Below, piece by piece: positions 1 to 7,983 of a stretch of DNA of 56,279 nucleotides. Under the pieces are notes generated by a model. That model made no database searches and was not told the origin of the DNA. It saw only the letters and a list, made by a program, of their open reading frames with translations. How positions within the stretch are numbered: position 1 is the first letter of the stretch; each line of letters starts with the position of its first letter. This stretch comes from SAR202 cluster bacterium (GTDB taxonomy: Bacteria > Chloroflexota > Dehalococcoidia > Lucifugimonadales > UBA3495). A program made the position numbers and the translations under genes. The stretch lies in NCBI GenBank assembly GCA_013204585.1, contig JABMNL010000039.1:1-56279 (forward strand), in the 5' to 3' direction.

Positions 1-352
1 CCTGAGCGTAGCGAAGGGTCTGCCAAGGCAGTGCTTGTAAGATTCTTTCCCGATGCGTCGGGACTTAACTCCTCAGAATGACAGTTTTGAGGCAAAGCCT
101 CTGAAAGGGGGAAGGGGCCAGTTCTCTCCCCCTACATGGGGAGAGTTAGAGTGGGGGCGTTGCGTTAAACATCACGCCCGTTTGGAGTTGGAACTCACCC
201 TTCTGGGACGCTGCCCAACATCCCGGTACTAGGCCGAAAGGCGCACCGTCACGTAGATAATTGTGGCTTCGCCTCTCGGCCTTTGCATTTAGAAGATATA
301 TGAATAGCCACCTGTTACATCACCCTGGCCGTCCCTGTTTGGTGCAGGCTCT
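1..352. repeat. intergenic region with dispersed-repeat sequence
   Basis: No gene was found here. The stretch has the look of dispersed intergenic repeats: an imperfect palindrome with core CCCGATGCGTCGGG at 49-62, a GAGCGTAGCGAAGGGTC segment at the very start, and runs of CCCC/GGGG pairs around 100-160. A relative of the first segment (CCCTTCGACGGAGCTCAGG) recurs in inverted orientation near 51511-51529, and the palindrome core recurs at 24374 and 51426, which is why I call it a repeat rather than unique sequence. Confidence 0.5.
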
Positions 353-1621
353 ATGAGCAGAACCGAAGCGGGACGGTACGCAGACCTTCCCCGCAGCTAC
401 CACATCTTTAAGTGGCGGGTATTGCTGGCCTTTGCGGGCTTCTATCTCTTCCTCTATCTAGGCCGGTTTAATTTCTGGCCCGTGGCCCCGTTGGTCAAAG
501 AAGATTTGGGGCTCACTCACTTTGAGATTGGCCTGATAAACGCCATGCTCCTGTGGGGCTTTGGTCTTGGCGACCTGGTTCATGGCCGACTCAGCGAGAG
601 CTATGGTCTGCGGTTGTGGGTATTAATTGGTGCCATCCTCACAACTGTATTCAATTGGATTACCAGCTTTGCCACTTCAGCGGTCACCATGGCCATTCCA
701 TGGGGTATTGCGGGCTTTGTGAACGCCGCCTGTTGGGCCCCCGGTATTAGCATGGTTTCTCAGTGGTGGCCCCGCCAGAACCGGGGCATGGCCATGGGCA
801 TCGTGGGCACTGCTGCGGGTGGGGCGATGGTGATGATGTGGTGGATCTCTGGATACGTGGGCGCAGAGTGGGGCTGGCGGGCGTCTTTTCGCTACCCACC
901 GCTGATAATCGCCGTGCTGGGAGTCGCGTTCTATTTCATCGCTCGGGATCGGCCTTCGGACGTCAACCTACCCGAGTACGTAGAAGAAGATGAGGTTTCA
1001 GCCACCCCCGAAGCGATAGACCCCGAACGACTCAAGGGCTTTGGCCCCTACAAAGAATTGTTGTCCAACCCCAGGTTTCTGTTGGCCAGCCACGTGAAGG
1101 GACTGGAGAACGTTGTTCGTTATGGACTAACAACTTGGGTGCCCATCTACTACTTTGAAGAGGGCGGCCATTCGATAGAGTCCACCATCTTGCTCACCAT
1201 CTTGCTGCCGGTGGGCTACCTGCTTGCGCCGCCAATCGCGGGGATATTTTCCGACCGCTACTTGGGCAGCCGACGTCAGCCCATGGTAATTTTTTCCTGC
1301 GCCGTGAGCGCCGTTATCCTCGTTTGTATCGCTTTGGCTCCGCCGGTAAACGTGACGCTTGGCGCGGTTTTGTTGCTGGTTGGTGGGTTCTCCATGGGTA
1401 TGTCTCCCATGTCCACCGTGGCTGTCGACATCGCGGGACGCCACATGTCGGGCACTTCTTCTGGCCTGATGGATGCCCACGGCTACGCTTACGCCGGAGC
1501 CCAGGCCATCATTTTTAGCGTGGTGCTGGACATGGCCGGCAGTCCCTGGCCAATAGTATTTGTCGCCATGGCGGTTACCAGGGTAATCTCGGGCGTCATG
1601 ATTTCCCGCGTCAAAGTTTAG
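353..1621 (+). CDS. MFS transporter
   Basis: A 422-residue inner-membrane secondary transporter of the major facilitator superfamily. The protein is hydrophobic throughout, with about twelve predicted membrane spans, a first span after about 20 residues, a charged central loop at roughly residues 200-235, and an MFS-like segment GDLVHGRLSESYGLR between the second and third spans. The N-terminal half resembles the glycerol-3-phosphate/sugar-phosphate and anion:cation symporter groups (GRFNFWPVAPLVKEDLGLT), but the substrate cannot be read from sequence. It stands alone, ending 126 bases before the next gene, which has its own promoter. The start has no obvious ribosome-binding site. Confidence 0.85.
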   Translation: MSRTEAGRYADLPRSYHIFKWRVLLAFAGFYLFLYLGRFNFWPVAPLVKEDLGLTHFEIGLINAMLLWGFGLGDLVHGRLSESYGLRLWVLIGAILTTVFNWITSFATSAVTMAIPWGIAGFVNAACWAPGISMVSQWWPRQNRGMAMGIVGTAAGGAMVMMWWISGYVGAEWGWRASFRYPPLIIAVLGVAFYFIARDRPSDVNLPEYVEEDEVSATPEAIDPERLKGFGPYKELLSNPRFLLASHVKGLENVVRYGLTTWVPIYYFEEGGHSIESTILLTILLPVGYLLAPPIAGIFSDRYLGSRRQPMVIFSCAVSAVILVCIALAPPVNVTLGAVLLLVGGFSMGMSPMSTVAVDIAGRHMSGTSSGLMDAHGYAYAGAQAIIFSVVLDMAGSPWPIVFVAMAVTRVISGVMISRVKV

Positions 1622-1659
1622 CTTCTAACCCCAATCCCGCTGCTCCCTTTAGATTCCGA

Positions 1660-1687
1660 TTGACAACCCACACTACAGTGCTAGAAT
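1660..1687 (+). promoter_or_regulatory. sigma70-type promoter of the Fur1/metal-importer operon
   Basis: TTGACA at 1660-1665, a 16-base spacer and TAGAAT at 1682-1687 preceded by TGC (extended -10). The expected transcription start is near 1694, about 50 bases ahead of the TTG start at 1747. Confidence 0.65.
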
Positions 1688-1695
1688 AAGTTTCC

Positions 1696-1707
1696 GCAAA
1701 CGTTTGC
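1696..1707. promoter_or_regulatory. palindromic operator candidate at the Fur1 operon start site
   Basis: A perfect 12-base palindrome GCAAACGTTTGC lies just downstream of the -10 hexamer, over the expected transcription start. That position would suit a repressor, plausibly autoregulation by the Fur-family protein encoded next. The core resembles LacI/PurR-type operators more than classic Fur or Zur boxes, and no LacI-family gene is in the window. Confidence 0.45.
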
Positions 1708-1746
1708 AATAACTTTCATTCGCACTGATATTCCTGCACTAGAAAT

Positions 1747-2214
1747 TTGACGATTAAGCACGAAAAAGCCATTGAAACCCTTCGCCTTAAGGGACATCGC
1801 CTAACGCCGCAACGGCTGATTGTGCTGTCAATTATTGCCTCTGGCGATGGGGCCTCGGGCGATGGTCACATGGGCGTTGACGAGGTTTTCCAGGCTGCTA
1901 AAAAGGCCTATCCCTACATGGACATCGCCACGGTCTACCGTACCCTGCATTTATTCAAGGACTTGGGAGTGGTGACCGAAGTGGCCATCGGCGACCGGCT
2001 GCATTTCGAACTCACCGACCCGAATGGGCGTCATCATCACATGGTCTGCCGGGTATGCAACGGCGCGTTCAATCTTAGCCCCCACTACCTGGCGGAGTTC
2101 CGTGACACCTTGAACAAGGAATTCGGCTTTGAGCCAGACTTAGAGCATTTCGCCGTCAGCGGCGTGTGCGCCGAATGCCAAGAAAGCAGTCAAGAGCAAC
2201 AGATTCAAGATTAA
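1747..2214 (+). CDS. Fur-family metal-responsive transcriptional regulator (Zur-like)
   Basis: A 155-residue cytoplasmic DNA-binding repressor of the Fur/Zur/PerR family. The N-terminal winged helix runs to about residue 85 (LRLKGHRLTPQRLIVLSII, then DIATVYRTLHLFKDLGVV, the recognition-helix region typical of Fur). The C-terminal dimerisation half carries a His cluster (GRHHHMVC) and two CxxC pairs (CRVC and CAEC) expected to hold structural zinc. Translation starts at TTG. The gene is first in an operon with a TroA/ZnuA-type binding protein, ATPase and permease, so it probably represses that importer when Zn or Mn is plentiful. The exact metal is not settled by sequence. Confidence 0.88.
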   Translation: MTIKHEKAIETLRLKGHRLTPQRLIVLSIIASGDGASGDGHMGVDEVFQAAKKAYPYMDIATVYRTLHLFKDLGVVTEVAIGDRLHFELTDPNGRHHHMVCRVCNGAFNLSPHYLAEFRDTLNKEFGFEPDLEHFAVSGVCAECQESSQEQQIQD

Positions 2215-2231
2215 GAGGTGCAATTCGTTCG

Positions 2232-3260
2232 ATGGAGAACATCTTTGCTGGCGTAAAACTATGGGCGCTATTGTTCACGGTATTGGCCATCGCAGCCTGT
2301 GGCGGTGGAACGGCAGACCAGTCTCAAGATGGAAACCAGGAAGACCAACTCTTGACGGTGGTAACCACGGTGTCGCCAATCACCAGCATTGTTGAGAACA
2401 TTGGAGGTTCGCGGATACGATTGGAGGGCGTGGTGCCCGAGGGCGTAAATTCCCATACATTTGAGCCGGTCCCCTCCATGGCCAAGCTAATGTCCGAGGC
2501 CGACCTAATCATCATAAACGGGCTCTTTCTTGAAGAACCGACTTTGGCCTTGGCCGAATCCAACAAGCGAGACGACGCCGTGATTCTATCGCTGGGAGAC
2601 CAGGCAGTCACCAAGGAAAATTGGCAGTTTGACTTCACATTTCCCGAGGCTGCGGGCCACCCCAACCCCCATCTTTGGCCGGATCCCAACCTGGGACTGC
2701 GTTACGCAGAGTTGGTCTACGACCAATTGGTCGCCATGGACCCGAAGAATGCCGAATATTACGCGAAGAATCTGGCCGGGTTCCGCGTCAGGGTCAAACA
2801 GTTGGACGAGGCTATCAGAGCGGCGGTGGCGACGGTCCCAGAACAAAACCGCAAGTTGCTAACCTACCATGACTCCTGGGCCTACTTTGCCAAACAGTAC
2901 GGTATGGAAGTTATCGGAGCGGTTCAGCCGTCTAACTTCTCCCAGCCTTCTGTGAAAGAAGTTGCCGGACTGATAGATCAAGTGAAATCGCTGGGCCTGC
3001 CGGCCGTATTTGGTTCGGAAGTATTTCCCAGTGATGTGCTCGAAGCCATCGCCCGCGAGTCCGATGCCCAGTTCGTTGATGATTTGGCCGATGACGATCT
3101 GCCAGGGAAGCCTGGCGACCCGGAGCATTCTTACTTGGGGTTAATGCGACAGAATTTGGTGGTGATGATTCCGGCCCTGGGCGGAGACGCCAGCGTGATG
3201 GCCGACGTTGATGTCAGGAACGTGTTCGACGGTCCCAGCGGGGCCATTTACCCACAATAA
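2232..3260 (+). CDS. zinc/manganese ABC transporter substrate-binding lipoprotein
   Basis: A 342-residue cluster A-I (TroA/ZnuA) metal-binding protein, anchored as a lipoprotein. I place the start at ATG 2232, after AGAGGTG, rather than at an upstream frame overlapping Fur1, because this gives a clean signal peptide ending LAIAAC with the lipidated Cys at residue 23. Family metal ligands are visible: His in SHTFEP, His in NPHLWPD, His in TYHDSWAYFAKQYG, and an acidic residue in the FGSEVFPSD region. There is no long His-rich loop of the ZnuA type. It follows Fur1 by 17 bases and precedes the ATPase by 43, in one operon. Confidence 0.88.
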   Translation: MENIFAGVKLWALLFTVLAIAACGGGTADQSQDGNQEDQLLTVVTTVSPITSIVENIGGSRIRLEGVVPEGVNSHTFEPVPSMAKLMSEADLIIINGLFLEEPTLALAESNKRDDAVILSLGDQAVTKENWQFDFTFPEAAGHPNPHLWPDPNLGLRYAELVYDQLVAMDPKNAEYYAKNLAGFRVRVKQLDEAIRAAVATVPEQNRKLLTYHDSWAYFAKQYGMEVIGAVQPSNFSQPSVKEVAGLIDQVKSLGLPAVFGSEVFPSDVLEAIARESDAQFVDDLADDDLPGKPGDPEHSYLGLMRQNLVVMIPALGGDASVMADVDVRNVFDGPSGAIYPQ

Positions 3261-3303
3261 ATCCGGACAATTGCGTCCGTTTACCAAATAATAAAGGAAG
3301 ACA

Positions 3304-4227
3304 ATGCTACATCCCCTGCCCCACAAACGAGGGCCCGGAGAGCCCGTAGTTGAAATTATCAACGTCACCTGCGGTTACGAGAAGCAGCGAGTGCTAACTG
3401 GCGTTAGCCTACGGATAATGCCCGGAGATTTCGTTGGACTGCTTGGCCCCAGCGGCTCGGGCAAGACCACTCTGCTGCGTACCATTCTAGGGGCGGTTGA
3501 CGTCTATGAAGGCGAGTGCCTGGTTAACGGCGTCGCCACCTCGAAGAAGCGGCCCAGGGTTGGCTACGTGCCCCAATTGGAGACCATCGATTGGAACTTC
3601 CCGGTCACTGTCCAAGAAGTTGTAATGATGGGCCGCACCATGGAGAACCGGTTCTTCCCCTGGTACCGCAAAGAGGAGAAGGACCTGGCCGCCGAAATGA
3701 TGGGCCGGTTGGGCATCCTCGACCTGGCGGAACGTCATATTCGAGAGCTTTCTGGCGGGCAGCAGCAGCGGGTGTTCTTGGCACGCGCTCTGGTTAGCAA
3801 CCCAGAACTGTTGCTCTTGGATGAACCAACCTCTGGAGTCGACATTAAGACCCGTGACGATGTGATGCATCTGCTCCACGACCTTAACCACCAAGGTGTG
3901 ACCATCATCATCACCACCCACGAGATAAATGCGGTGGCGGTACACCTGCCCTGGGTCGTGTGCTTGGCGGGGCGGATATTGGCCGAGGGGCCGCCGTCCG
4001 AGGTGATAACAACCGAGGTCTTGAAGATGACCTACGGCGCAGAGATGCCGGTCATCCACTACGACGGCATGACCATCGTGGCCGAGAGCCCCCACTCTTA
4101 CGCAGTCAACGGGAAGACAACTGCGCCTCCAGTCCATGTCCATCAGCCAGGCGGCGACCCAGAAGAAGAAATTAGTCACGTTCATGATGCTGGCGGAGAG
4201 ACCGAACAAGGGGCCAGCCATGTTTGA
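3304..4227 (+). CDS. zinc/manganese ABC transporter ATPase with His-rich tail
   Basis: A 307-residue ATPase powering the metal importer. Walker A GPSGSGKTT is at residues 48-56, the signature LSGGQQQ at 149-155 and Walker B LLLLDEP at 169-175. The first ~250 residues match the ZnuC/TroB/MntB type. The last ~50 form an added tail rich in His and acidic residues (PPVHVHQPGG, EEEISHVHDAGG, GASHV), which could bind metal and sense cytoplasmic Zn or Mn; that role is inference. AAAGGA precedes the ATG. The 3' end overlaps the permease start by 8 bases, so translation is probably coupled. Confidence 0.9.
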   Translation: MLHPLPHKRGPGEPVVEIINVTCGYEKQRVLTGVSLRIMPGDFVGLLGPSGSGKTTLLRTILGAVDVYEGECLVNGVATSKKRPRVGYVPQLETIDWNFPVTVQEVVMMGRTMENRFFPWYRKEEKDLAAEMMGRLGILDLAERHIRELSGGQQQRVFLARALVSNPELLLLDEPTSGVDIKTRDDVMHLLHDLNHQGVTIIITTHEINAVAVHLPWVVCLAGRILAEGPPSEVITTEVLKMTYGAEMPVIHYDGMTIVAESPHSYAVNGKTTAPPVHVHQPGGDPEEEISHVHDAGGETEQGASHV

Positions 4228-5095
4228 GCCCTTTGAATATGAATTCTTTGTCCGTGGCCTCATTGCCGCGACCTTGGTTGGCGGACTGTGCGGCATGATT
4301 GGCGTCTACATCGTGCTCAAGCGAATGGCCTACATCGGGCATGGCCTGTCCCATGCCGTGTTAGGCGGGGCGGTGGTCAGTTTCGTTCTGTCCATCAACT
4401 TCCTGGTTGGAGCGACGATATGGGGATTCCTCTGCGCCCAGTTGATTACCTTGACTGCCAAGAAGCAGAAGATAGCCGCCGACGCCGCCATCGGCGTGAT
4501 AACCACGGCCAGCTTTGCCTTGGGTATCGTGCTTATCAGCCGGTACAAGAGCTTTACGCGGGACTTTGAAGCTGCCCTCTTCGGTAACATCCTGGGGGTA
4601 AGTGGGGGAGACCTGTTGGCCATCGTCGTCGTGACGATTGCTACCGCAACGGTGCTGTTCGTAGCCTACAAACATTTCCTGTTTGCCACATTTGACGGTG
4701 ACGTGGCCCAGTTCTACGGAGTCCCCACCGGCTGGGTTGAAACCCTATTCTCGCTGGTCTTGGCCGGGACAATTGTGGTTTCGATGCAGGTATTGGGAGT
4801 GCTGCTCATCGCTGGGGCCACTGTGATACCGCCCATCATTGCCCGCATGCTGAGCGACCGGTTCCAGGCTGTGTTGCTGCTTTCGACGATGCTGGGCGCT
4901 GCCTGCGGGTTTGTGGGAATCTATGTCAGTTATTTCATCGACGTTTCCTCGGGGGCCAGTGTGGTATTGGTGGAAGCCGCGTTGTTCGCGCTGGTCATGG
5001 CCTACACCAATCTCAGGCCGCGCCGGGTGCCCAGCCCGCTACAGAACGCTGAGCCGGTTCGTGCGGGTCAGCCAAATCCGGGAGAATCCGATTAG
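4220..5095 (+). CDS. zinc/manganese ABC transporter permease
   Basis: A 291-residue integral membrane subunit of the ABC-3 family (ZnuB/TroC/MntC), with about eight or nine spans. The start is taken at ATG 4220, which overlaps the ATPase stop; an in-frame ATG at 4136 lies inside the ATPase gene. Family features include the N-terminal pattern MIGVYIVLKRMAYIGHGLSHAVLGG and the later VLGVLLIAGATVIPPIIARML. The gene ends the four-gene operon Fur1, binding protein, ATPase, permease. Confidence 0.88.
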   Translation: MFEPFEYEFFVRGLIAATLVGGLCGMIGVYIVLKRMAYIGHGLSHAVLGGAVVSFVLSINFLVGATIWGFLCAQLITLTAKKQKIAADAAIGVITTASFALGIVLISRYKSFTRDFEAALFGNILGVSGGDLLAIVVVTIATATVLFVAYKHFLFATFDGDVAQFYGVPTGWVETLFSLVLAGTIVVSMQVLGVLLIAGATVIPPIIARMLSDRFQAVLLLSTMLGAACGFVGIYVSYFIDVSSGASVVLVEAALFALVMAYTNLRPRRVPSPLQNAEPVRAGQPNPGESD

Positions 5096-5149
5096 CAGAT
5101 ACAGTTGAGGCCGAGATATACTTATAGGTGATAGTGAAGGGAGGCAGAT

Positions 5150-6031
5150 ATGTCAATTGAATCTTTAGCCATACTTAGCCCCGGCGACATGGGGCATGCC
5201 ATAGGGCAACTGCTTAGAGAAAATGAACTGCGGGTTTTAACCTGCCTAGCGGGCCGCAGTGGACGGACCCGCGAGCTTTCTGAAAAAGCTGGAATCATCG
5301 ACGTGCCAAACCTGAATGACTTGGTTGAGCAGTCCGACGTGATAATGTCGGTGACTGTCTCCGAGGCCGTGCCTGGCCTGTGCCACGAGATTGCCGATGC
5401 CGTGAAGGCCACCGGGACCGACATGCTATTTGCTGAGTGCAACGCCATCGCCCCGACTTTGAGCCAGGAGATGGCAAAGGTGTTGCAGGAAGGCGGCGCT
5501 CGATATGTCGATGCTTCGATTATCGGCCCTCCGCCTCGGAACGGCTCTAGCCCCAGGGTCTACGCATCCGGCGACAACGTGGCCGAGTTTGAACAGCTCC
5601 GCGACTTTGGGTTGGACGTCCGTAACCTTGGCCCCAAGTTGGGCCGGGCGTCGGGCATTAAAATGTGCTATGCCGCCATGACCAAGGGCACTACGGCCTT
5701 GCAGGCAGAACTCCTGATTGCCGCCGAGAAAATGGGCTTGACCGAGGAGCTAATGGCCGAGTTCGCCGGTAGCCAACCGGCGGTCATTGAGCGGATGGAA
5801 GGTTGGATGCCGGGAATGCCGGCTAAGTCACGCCGTTGGGTTAGTGAGATGGAAGAGATTGAGGCCACATTCCGTGATCTTGGTCTGACTCCCAACATAT
5901 TCAAAGGCGTGGCCGACATGTACCGCATGATTGGTGGTACCCCGTTGGGCAATGAGAACCCAGAGAGCAGGGACAAAGCCAGAAACCTGGCCGAGACCAT
6001 CAAGCTGATAGCCGAACACACCAGCGAATAA
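5150..6031 (+). CDS. NAD(P)-dependent dehydrogenase, DUF1932 / 6-phosphogluconate-dehydrogenase-like
   Basis: A 293-residue cytoplasmic protein with an N-terminal Rossmann fold (LAILSPGDMGHAIGQLL, a variant of the GxGxxG dinucleotide site) and an all-helical C-terminal domain typical of DUF1932 (KMCYAAMTKGTTALQAELL, residues ~170-190). The family belongs to the beta-hydroxyacid dehydrogenases; the substrate is unknown here. It has a strong GGGAGG ribosome-binding site and is followed by a good terminator. It may be co-transcribed with the metal importer (54-base gap) or have its own promoter. Confidence 0.8.
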   Translation: MSIESLAILSPGDMGHAIGQLLRENELRVLTCLAGRSGRTRELSEKAGIIDVPNLNDLVEQSDVIMSVTVSEAVPGLCHEIADAVKATGTDMLFAECNAIAPTLSQEMAKVLQEGGARYVDASIIGPPPRNGSSPRVYASGDNVAEFEQLRDFGLDVRNLGPKLGRASGIKMCYAAMTKGTTALQAELLIAAEKMGLTEELMAEFAGSQPAVIERMEGWMPGMPAKSRRWVSEMEEIEATFRDLGLTPNIFKGVADMYRMIGGTPLGNENPESRDKARNLAETIKLIAEHTSE

Positions 6032-6057
6032 GTCGGTTCACCACAAACTCTAAAGAA

Positions 6058-6095
6058 AGAGCCCTAGACACGGCGACCGTGTCTGGGGCTCTTTT
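6058..6095 (+). terminator. Rho-independent terminator after the DUF1932 dehydrogenase
   Basis: Sixteen-base-pair hairpin with arms AGAGCCCTAGACACGG (6058-6073) and CCGTGTCTGGGGCTCT (6077-6092), one G-T pair, and a short TTTT tail. Confidence 0.8.
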
Positions 6096-6257
6096 GTATT
6101 TAATTTTACCGAGTTGGAAGGGCTGTATTTCTCAAATAGCGGCCAACCCGCACGGTGGTTTGGAGTCCGCTTTAGTACCATCTTTAGGTTCAGCCGGTCT
6201 CACAACGGCAGGAATTAGTTGGGCAGATGCCCGCTGTGCAACTTCTGAGAATCAGCG

Positions 6258-6911
6258 TTATCGGCTGAATCCGCGCTGAGGGACACTTCCTTGAATCGCC
6301 AATCTGCGCAACTCGCTTACCGCCAACCTCACCACATGAACCGCCGACCTCATGAATACCACCGCAATCAGCAATCCTATGGCTAGATCCGGCCACCTGG
6401 AGCCGGTGGCAAAAACAGCGGCTGCCGCCACCAAGATTCCAACGTTGGCGATGATGTCGTTACGAGAGCATATCCAGGTTGAATTCATATTCAGGTCATC
6501 GTTCTTGTGCCGCGTCAGCAACAGTAAACAAACGACATTGGCCGCTAGGGCCAATGCTCCAATAATTCCCATCAACCGGAAATCCGGGACTTCTGGCGAA
6601 GTGAGGTGATAGCCCACTTGGGCTAGTATCATCAAACCGAACCCCGCCATTATGATTCCTTTAAGCAGGGCAGCACTGGCCCGCCACCGGGGGCTACGGG
6701 CTACCACATACAGGCTGAACCCGTAGACCATGGCATCCCCCAGCATGTCCAGAGAGTCAGCCAACAGTGCCGTGGAACCGGCCATCAACCCTACAATCAC
6801 CTCCAGCCCGAACATGGTCCCGTTGATGCCCAGCACCATCCAAAGGGTACGAGACCGCTGTTCTCGCAGTGATTCCAGTTCGCATTCTTTGTCCTGGCAA
6901 CAGTTGTCCAT
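6258..6911 (-). CDS. cation diffusion facilitator family transporter, short form
   Basis: A 217-residue membrane exporter of divalent metal ions (CDF family). It starts with a Cys-rich segment MDNCCQDKEC and has about six spans. The metal-site motifs are LLADSLDMLGDA (DxxxD) in the second span and CSRNDIIANVG in the fifth. It lacks the usual C-terminal cytoplasmic domain, so it is shorter than the ~300 residues of most members. The first-span DxxxD (rather than HxxxD) is seen in members not specific for zinc; specificity cannot be fixed. It is a single gene, separated from the cupin gene by a terminator. Confidence 0.8.
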   Translation of the reverse strand: MDNCCQDKECELESLREQRSRTLWMVLGINGTMFGLEVIVGLMAGSTALLADSLDMLGDAMVYGFSLYVVARSPRWRASAALLKGIIMAGFGLMILAQVGYHLTSPEVPDFRLMGIIGALALAANVVCLLLLTRHKNDDLNMNSTWICSRNDIIANVGILVAAAAVFATGSRWPDLAIGLLIAVVFMRSAVHVVRLAVSELRRLAIQGSVPQRGFSR

Positions 6912-7055
6912 GCCGCACGGTCCATTTAGCTGGGATTCAATATCTGGGCTGGAGTTTCTAATTTTAGGTTAATTCTCCTGGTGCGACAACATATGATGGC
7001 TGAGTCAATAGCGGAATCCTCCGGCGCATGGACTTGCTCGATATAAACGGAAAAA

Positions 7056-7092
7056 AATAGCCCCGGATACGATTACCGTATCCGGGGCTATT
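7056..7092. terminator. bidirectional terminator
   Basis: A perfect 16-base-pair hairpin with arms AATAGCCCCGGATACG and CGTATCCGGGGCTATT and a five-base loop. An A-run flanks it on the left, which on the minus strand is a U-tract, so it should end the cupin transcript coming from the right. Confidence 0.75.
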
Positions 7093-7118
7093 TATGATTC
7101 TGCCTGGCCGAAGGGGCC

Positions 7119-7490
7119 CTAGGCTTCGGTCTGCTCGGTTTGGCTGCCCTTTACGGTGATGGTGATGTGGGCCATCGATGTGGCGTCGGGCGCGCCGTGC
7201 CAGTGGTTCTCACCGGCGGGGATGACGACAACGTCTCCCTCGGTTACGGTTAGGGACTCGGTGTCGTTGGCAACCGTGCCGGTGCCTTCGGTGACGACCA
7301 GGATTTGGTCACCGGAGTGCTTGTGGAACTTGTTCCTGGAACCGGCGTCGAAAGCAACAATGGCGAAGTTGAAATTGCTGCTGTCTTCGGGAGCCAAGAT
7401 GGACTGGCGCCAGACCTGGGTCCCGGTCATCAGACCTCCGGTCATTGGAGCCTTGGTCTTCTCCACGCTGCTCATAGTAACTTTTTTCAA
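7119..7490 (-). CDS. cupin-domain protein
   Basis: A 123-residue single-domain cupin. The two cupin motifs are visible: the His-containing FHKHSGDQILVVTEGTG and later GDVVVIPAGENHWHGAPD. I place the start at TTG 7490, five bases after AGGAGG; the ATG at 7475 is the alternative. Small cupins of this kind bind a metal and often act as sensors, isomerases or dioxygenase-like proteins; no substrate is evident. It ends at the bidirectional hairpin at 7056-7092. Confidence 0.75.
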   Translation of the reverse strand: MKKVTMSSVEKTKAPMTGGLMTGTQVWRQSILAPEDSSNFNFAIVAFDAGSRNKFHKHSGDQILVVTEGTGTVANDTESLTVTEGDVVVIPAGENHWHGAPDATSMAHITITVKGSQTEQTEA

Positions 7491-7603
7491 GATGTCCTCC
7501 TGCTGTTGGCCCACCTATAGTGGGTGATTTAGCCGGACATAATAATACAATCCAGTCTGGGGTAAGTCTACCGCCCCGCGACGTACTAAATTCTCCGGCT
7601 GAC

Positions 7604-7978
7604 TCACCCGGAATTGCGCATCTCGTCCAGGGTTTCCGCAATGGTCCGGGCTAAGTTTCTGGGGCGATTGGCAAACTCGGGTGTGGGATACCATTCGTAA
7701 TCGAAACTGCGGAGAACGGTGCCTTCAATGCTGCACCGAAGATTGGACACGATAACCTTGAAACCCAGTCTCTCGGTGGCCCGGTCGGCCAGCATCTCTA
7801 GCACCACTTCCGGGCAGTCGAAGACCACCAGGAACCCGCCTTCTTTCTTGCCGTCAGTGACGCGGGCCCGGAAGACCTGACCAACCCGCTCCTCTTCCAC
7901 GATGATGTAGTCCCGCTCCGGCACGTCATGGTCGGGCCATCCAATGCCAATGGGCCCGCCTTTCTCCCAATGGTGCAT
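7604..7978 (-). CDS. hypothetical protein, 124 aa
   Basis: I do not recognise this family. The protein is soluble and mixed alpha/beta in appearance, with the sequence HHWEKGGPIGIGWPDHDV at the start, a beta-rich middle (GFLVVFDCPEVVLEML) and a helical C-terminus (NLARTIAETLDEM). Its start codon lies five bases after the amidohydrolase stop, so the two are surely co-transcribed and translated together. The tight pairing is the best hint that it works with or beside the amidohydrolase. Confidence 0.65.
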   Translation of the reverse strand: MHHWEKGGPIGIGWPDHDVPERDYIIVEEERVGQVFRARVTDGKKEGGFLVVFDCPEVVLEMLADRATERLGFKVIVSNLRCSIEGTVLRSFDYEWYPTPEFANRPRNLARTIAETLDEMRNSG

Positions 7979-7983
7979 GACTT

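Noticed and set aside
2166..2231. Upstream extension of the first metal-binding protein
   Set aside because: It overlaps the Fur1 gene and would bury the signal peptide behind a 22-residue basic extension; ATG 2232 has the ribosome-binding site.
6079..6279. 66-codon plus-strand frame
   Set aside because: It starts inside the terminator of the preceding gene and overlaps the CDF gene 3' end; no ribosome-binding site.
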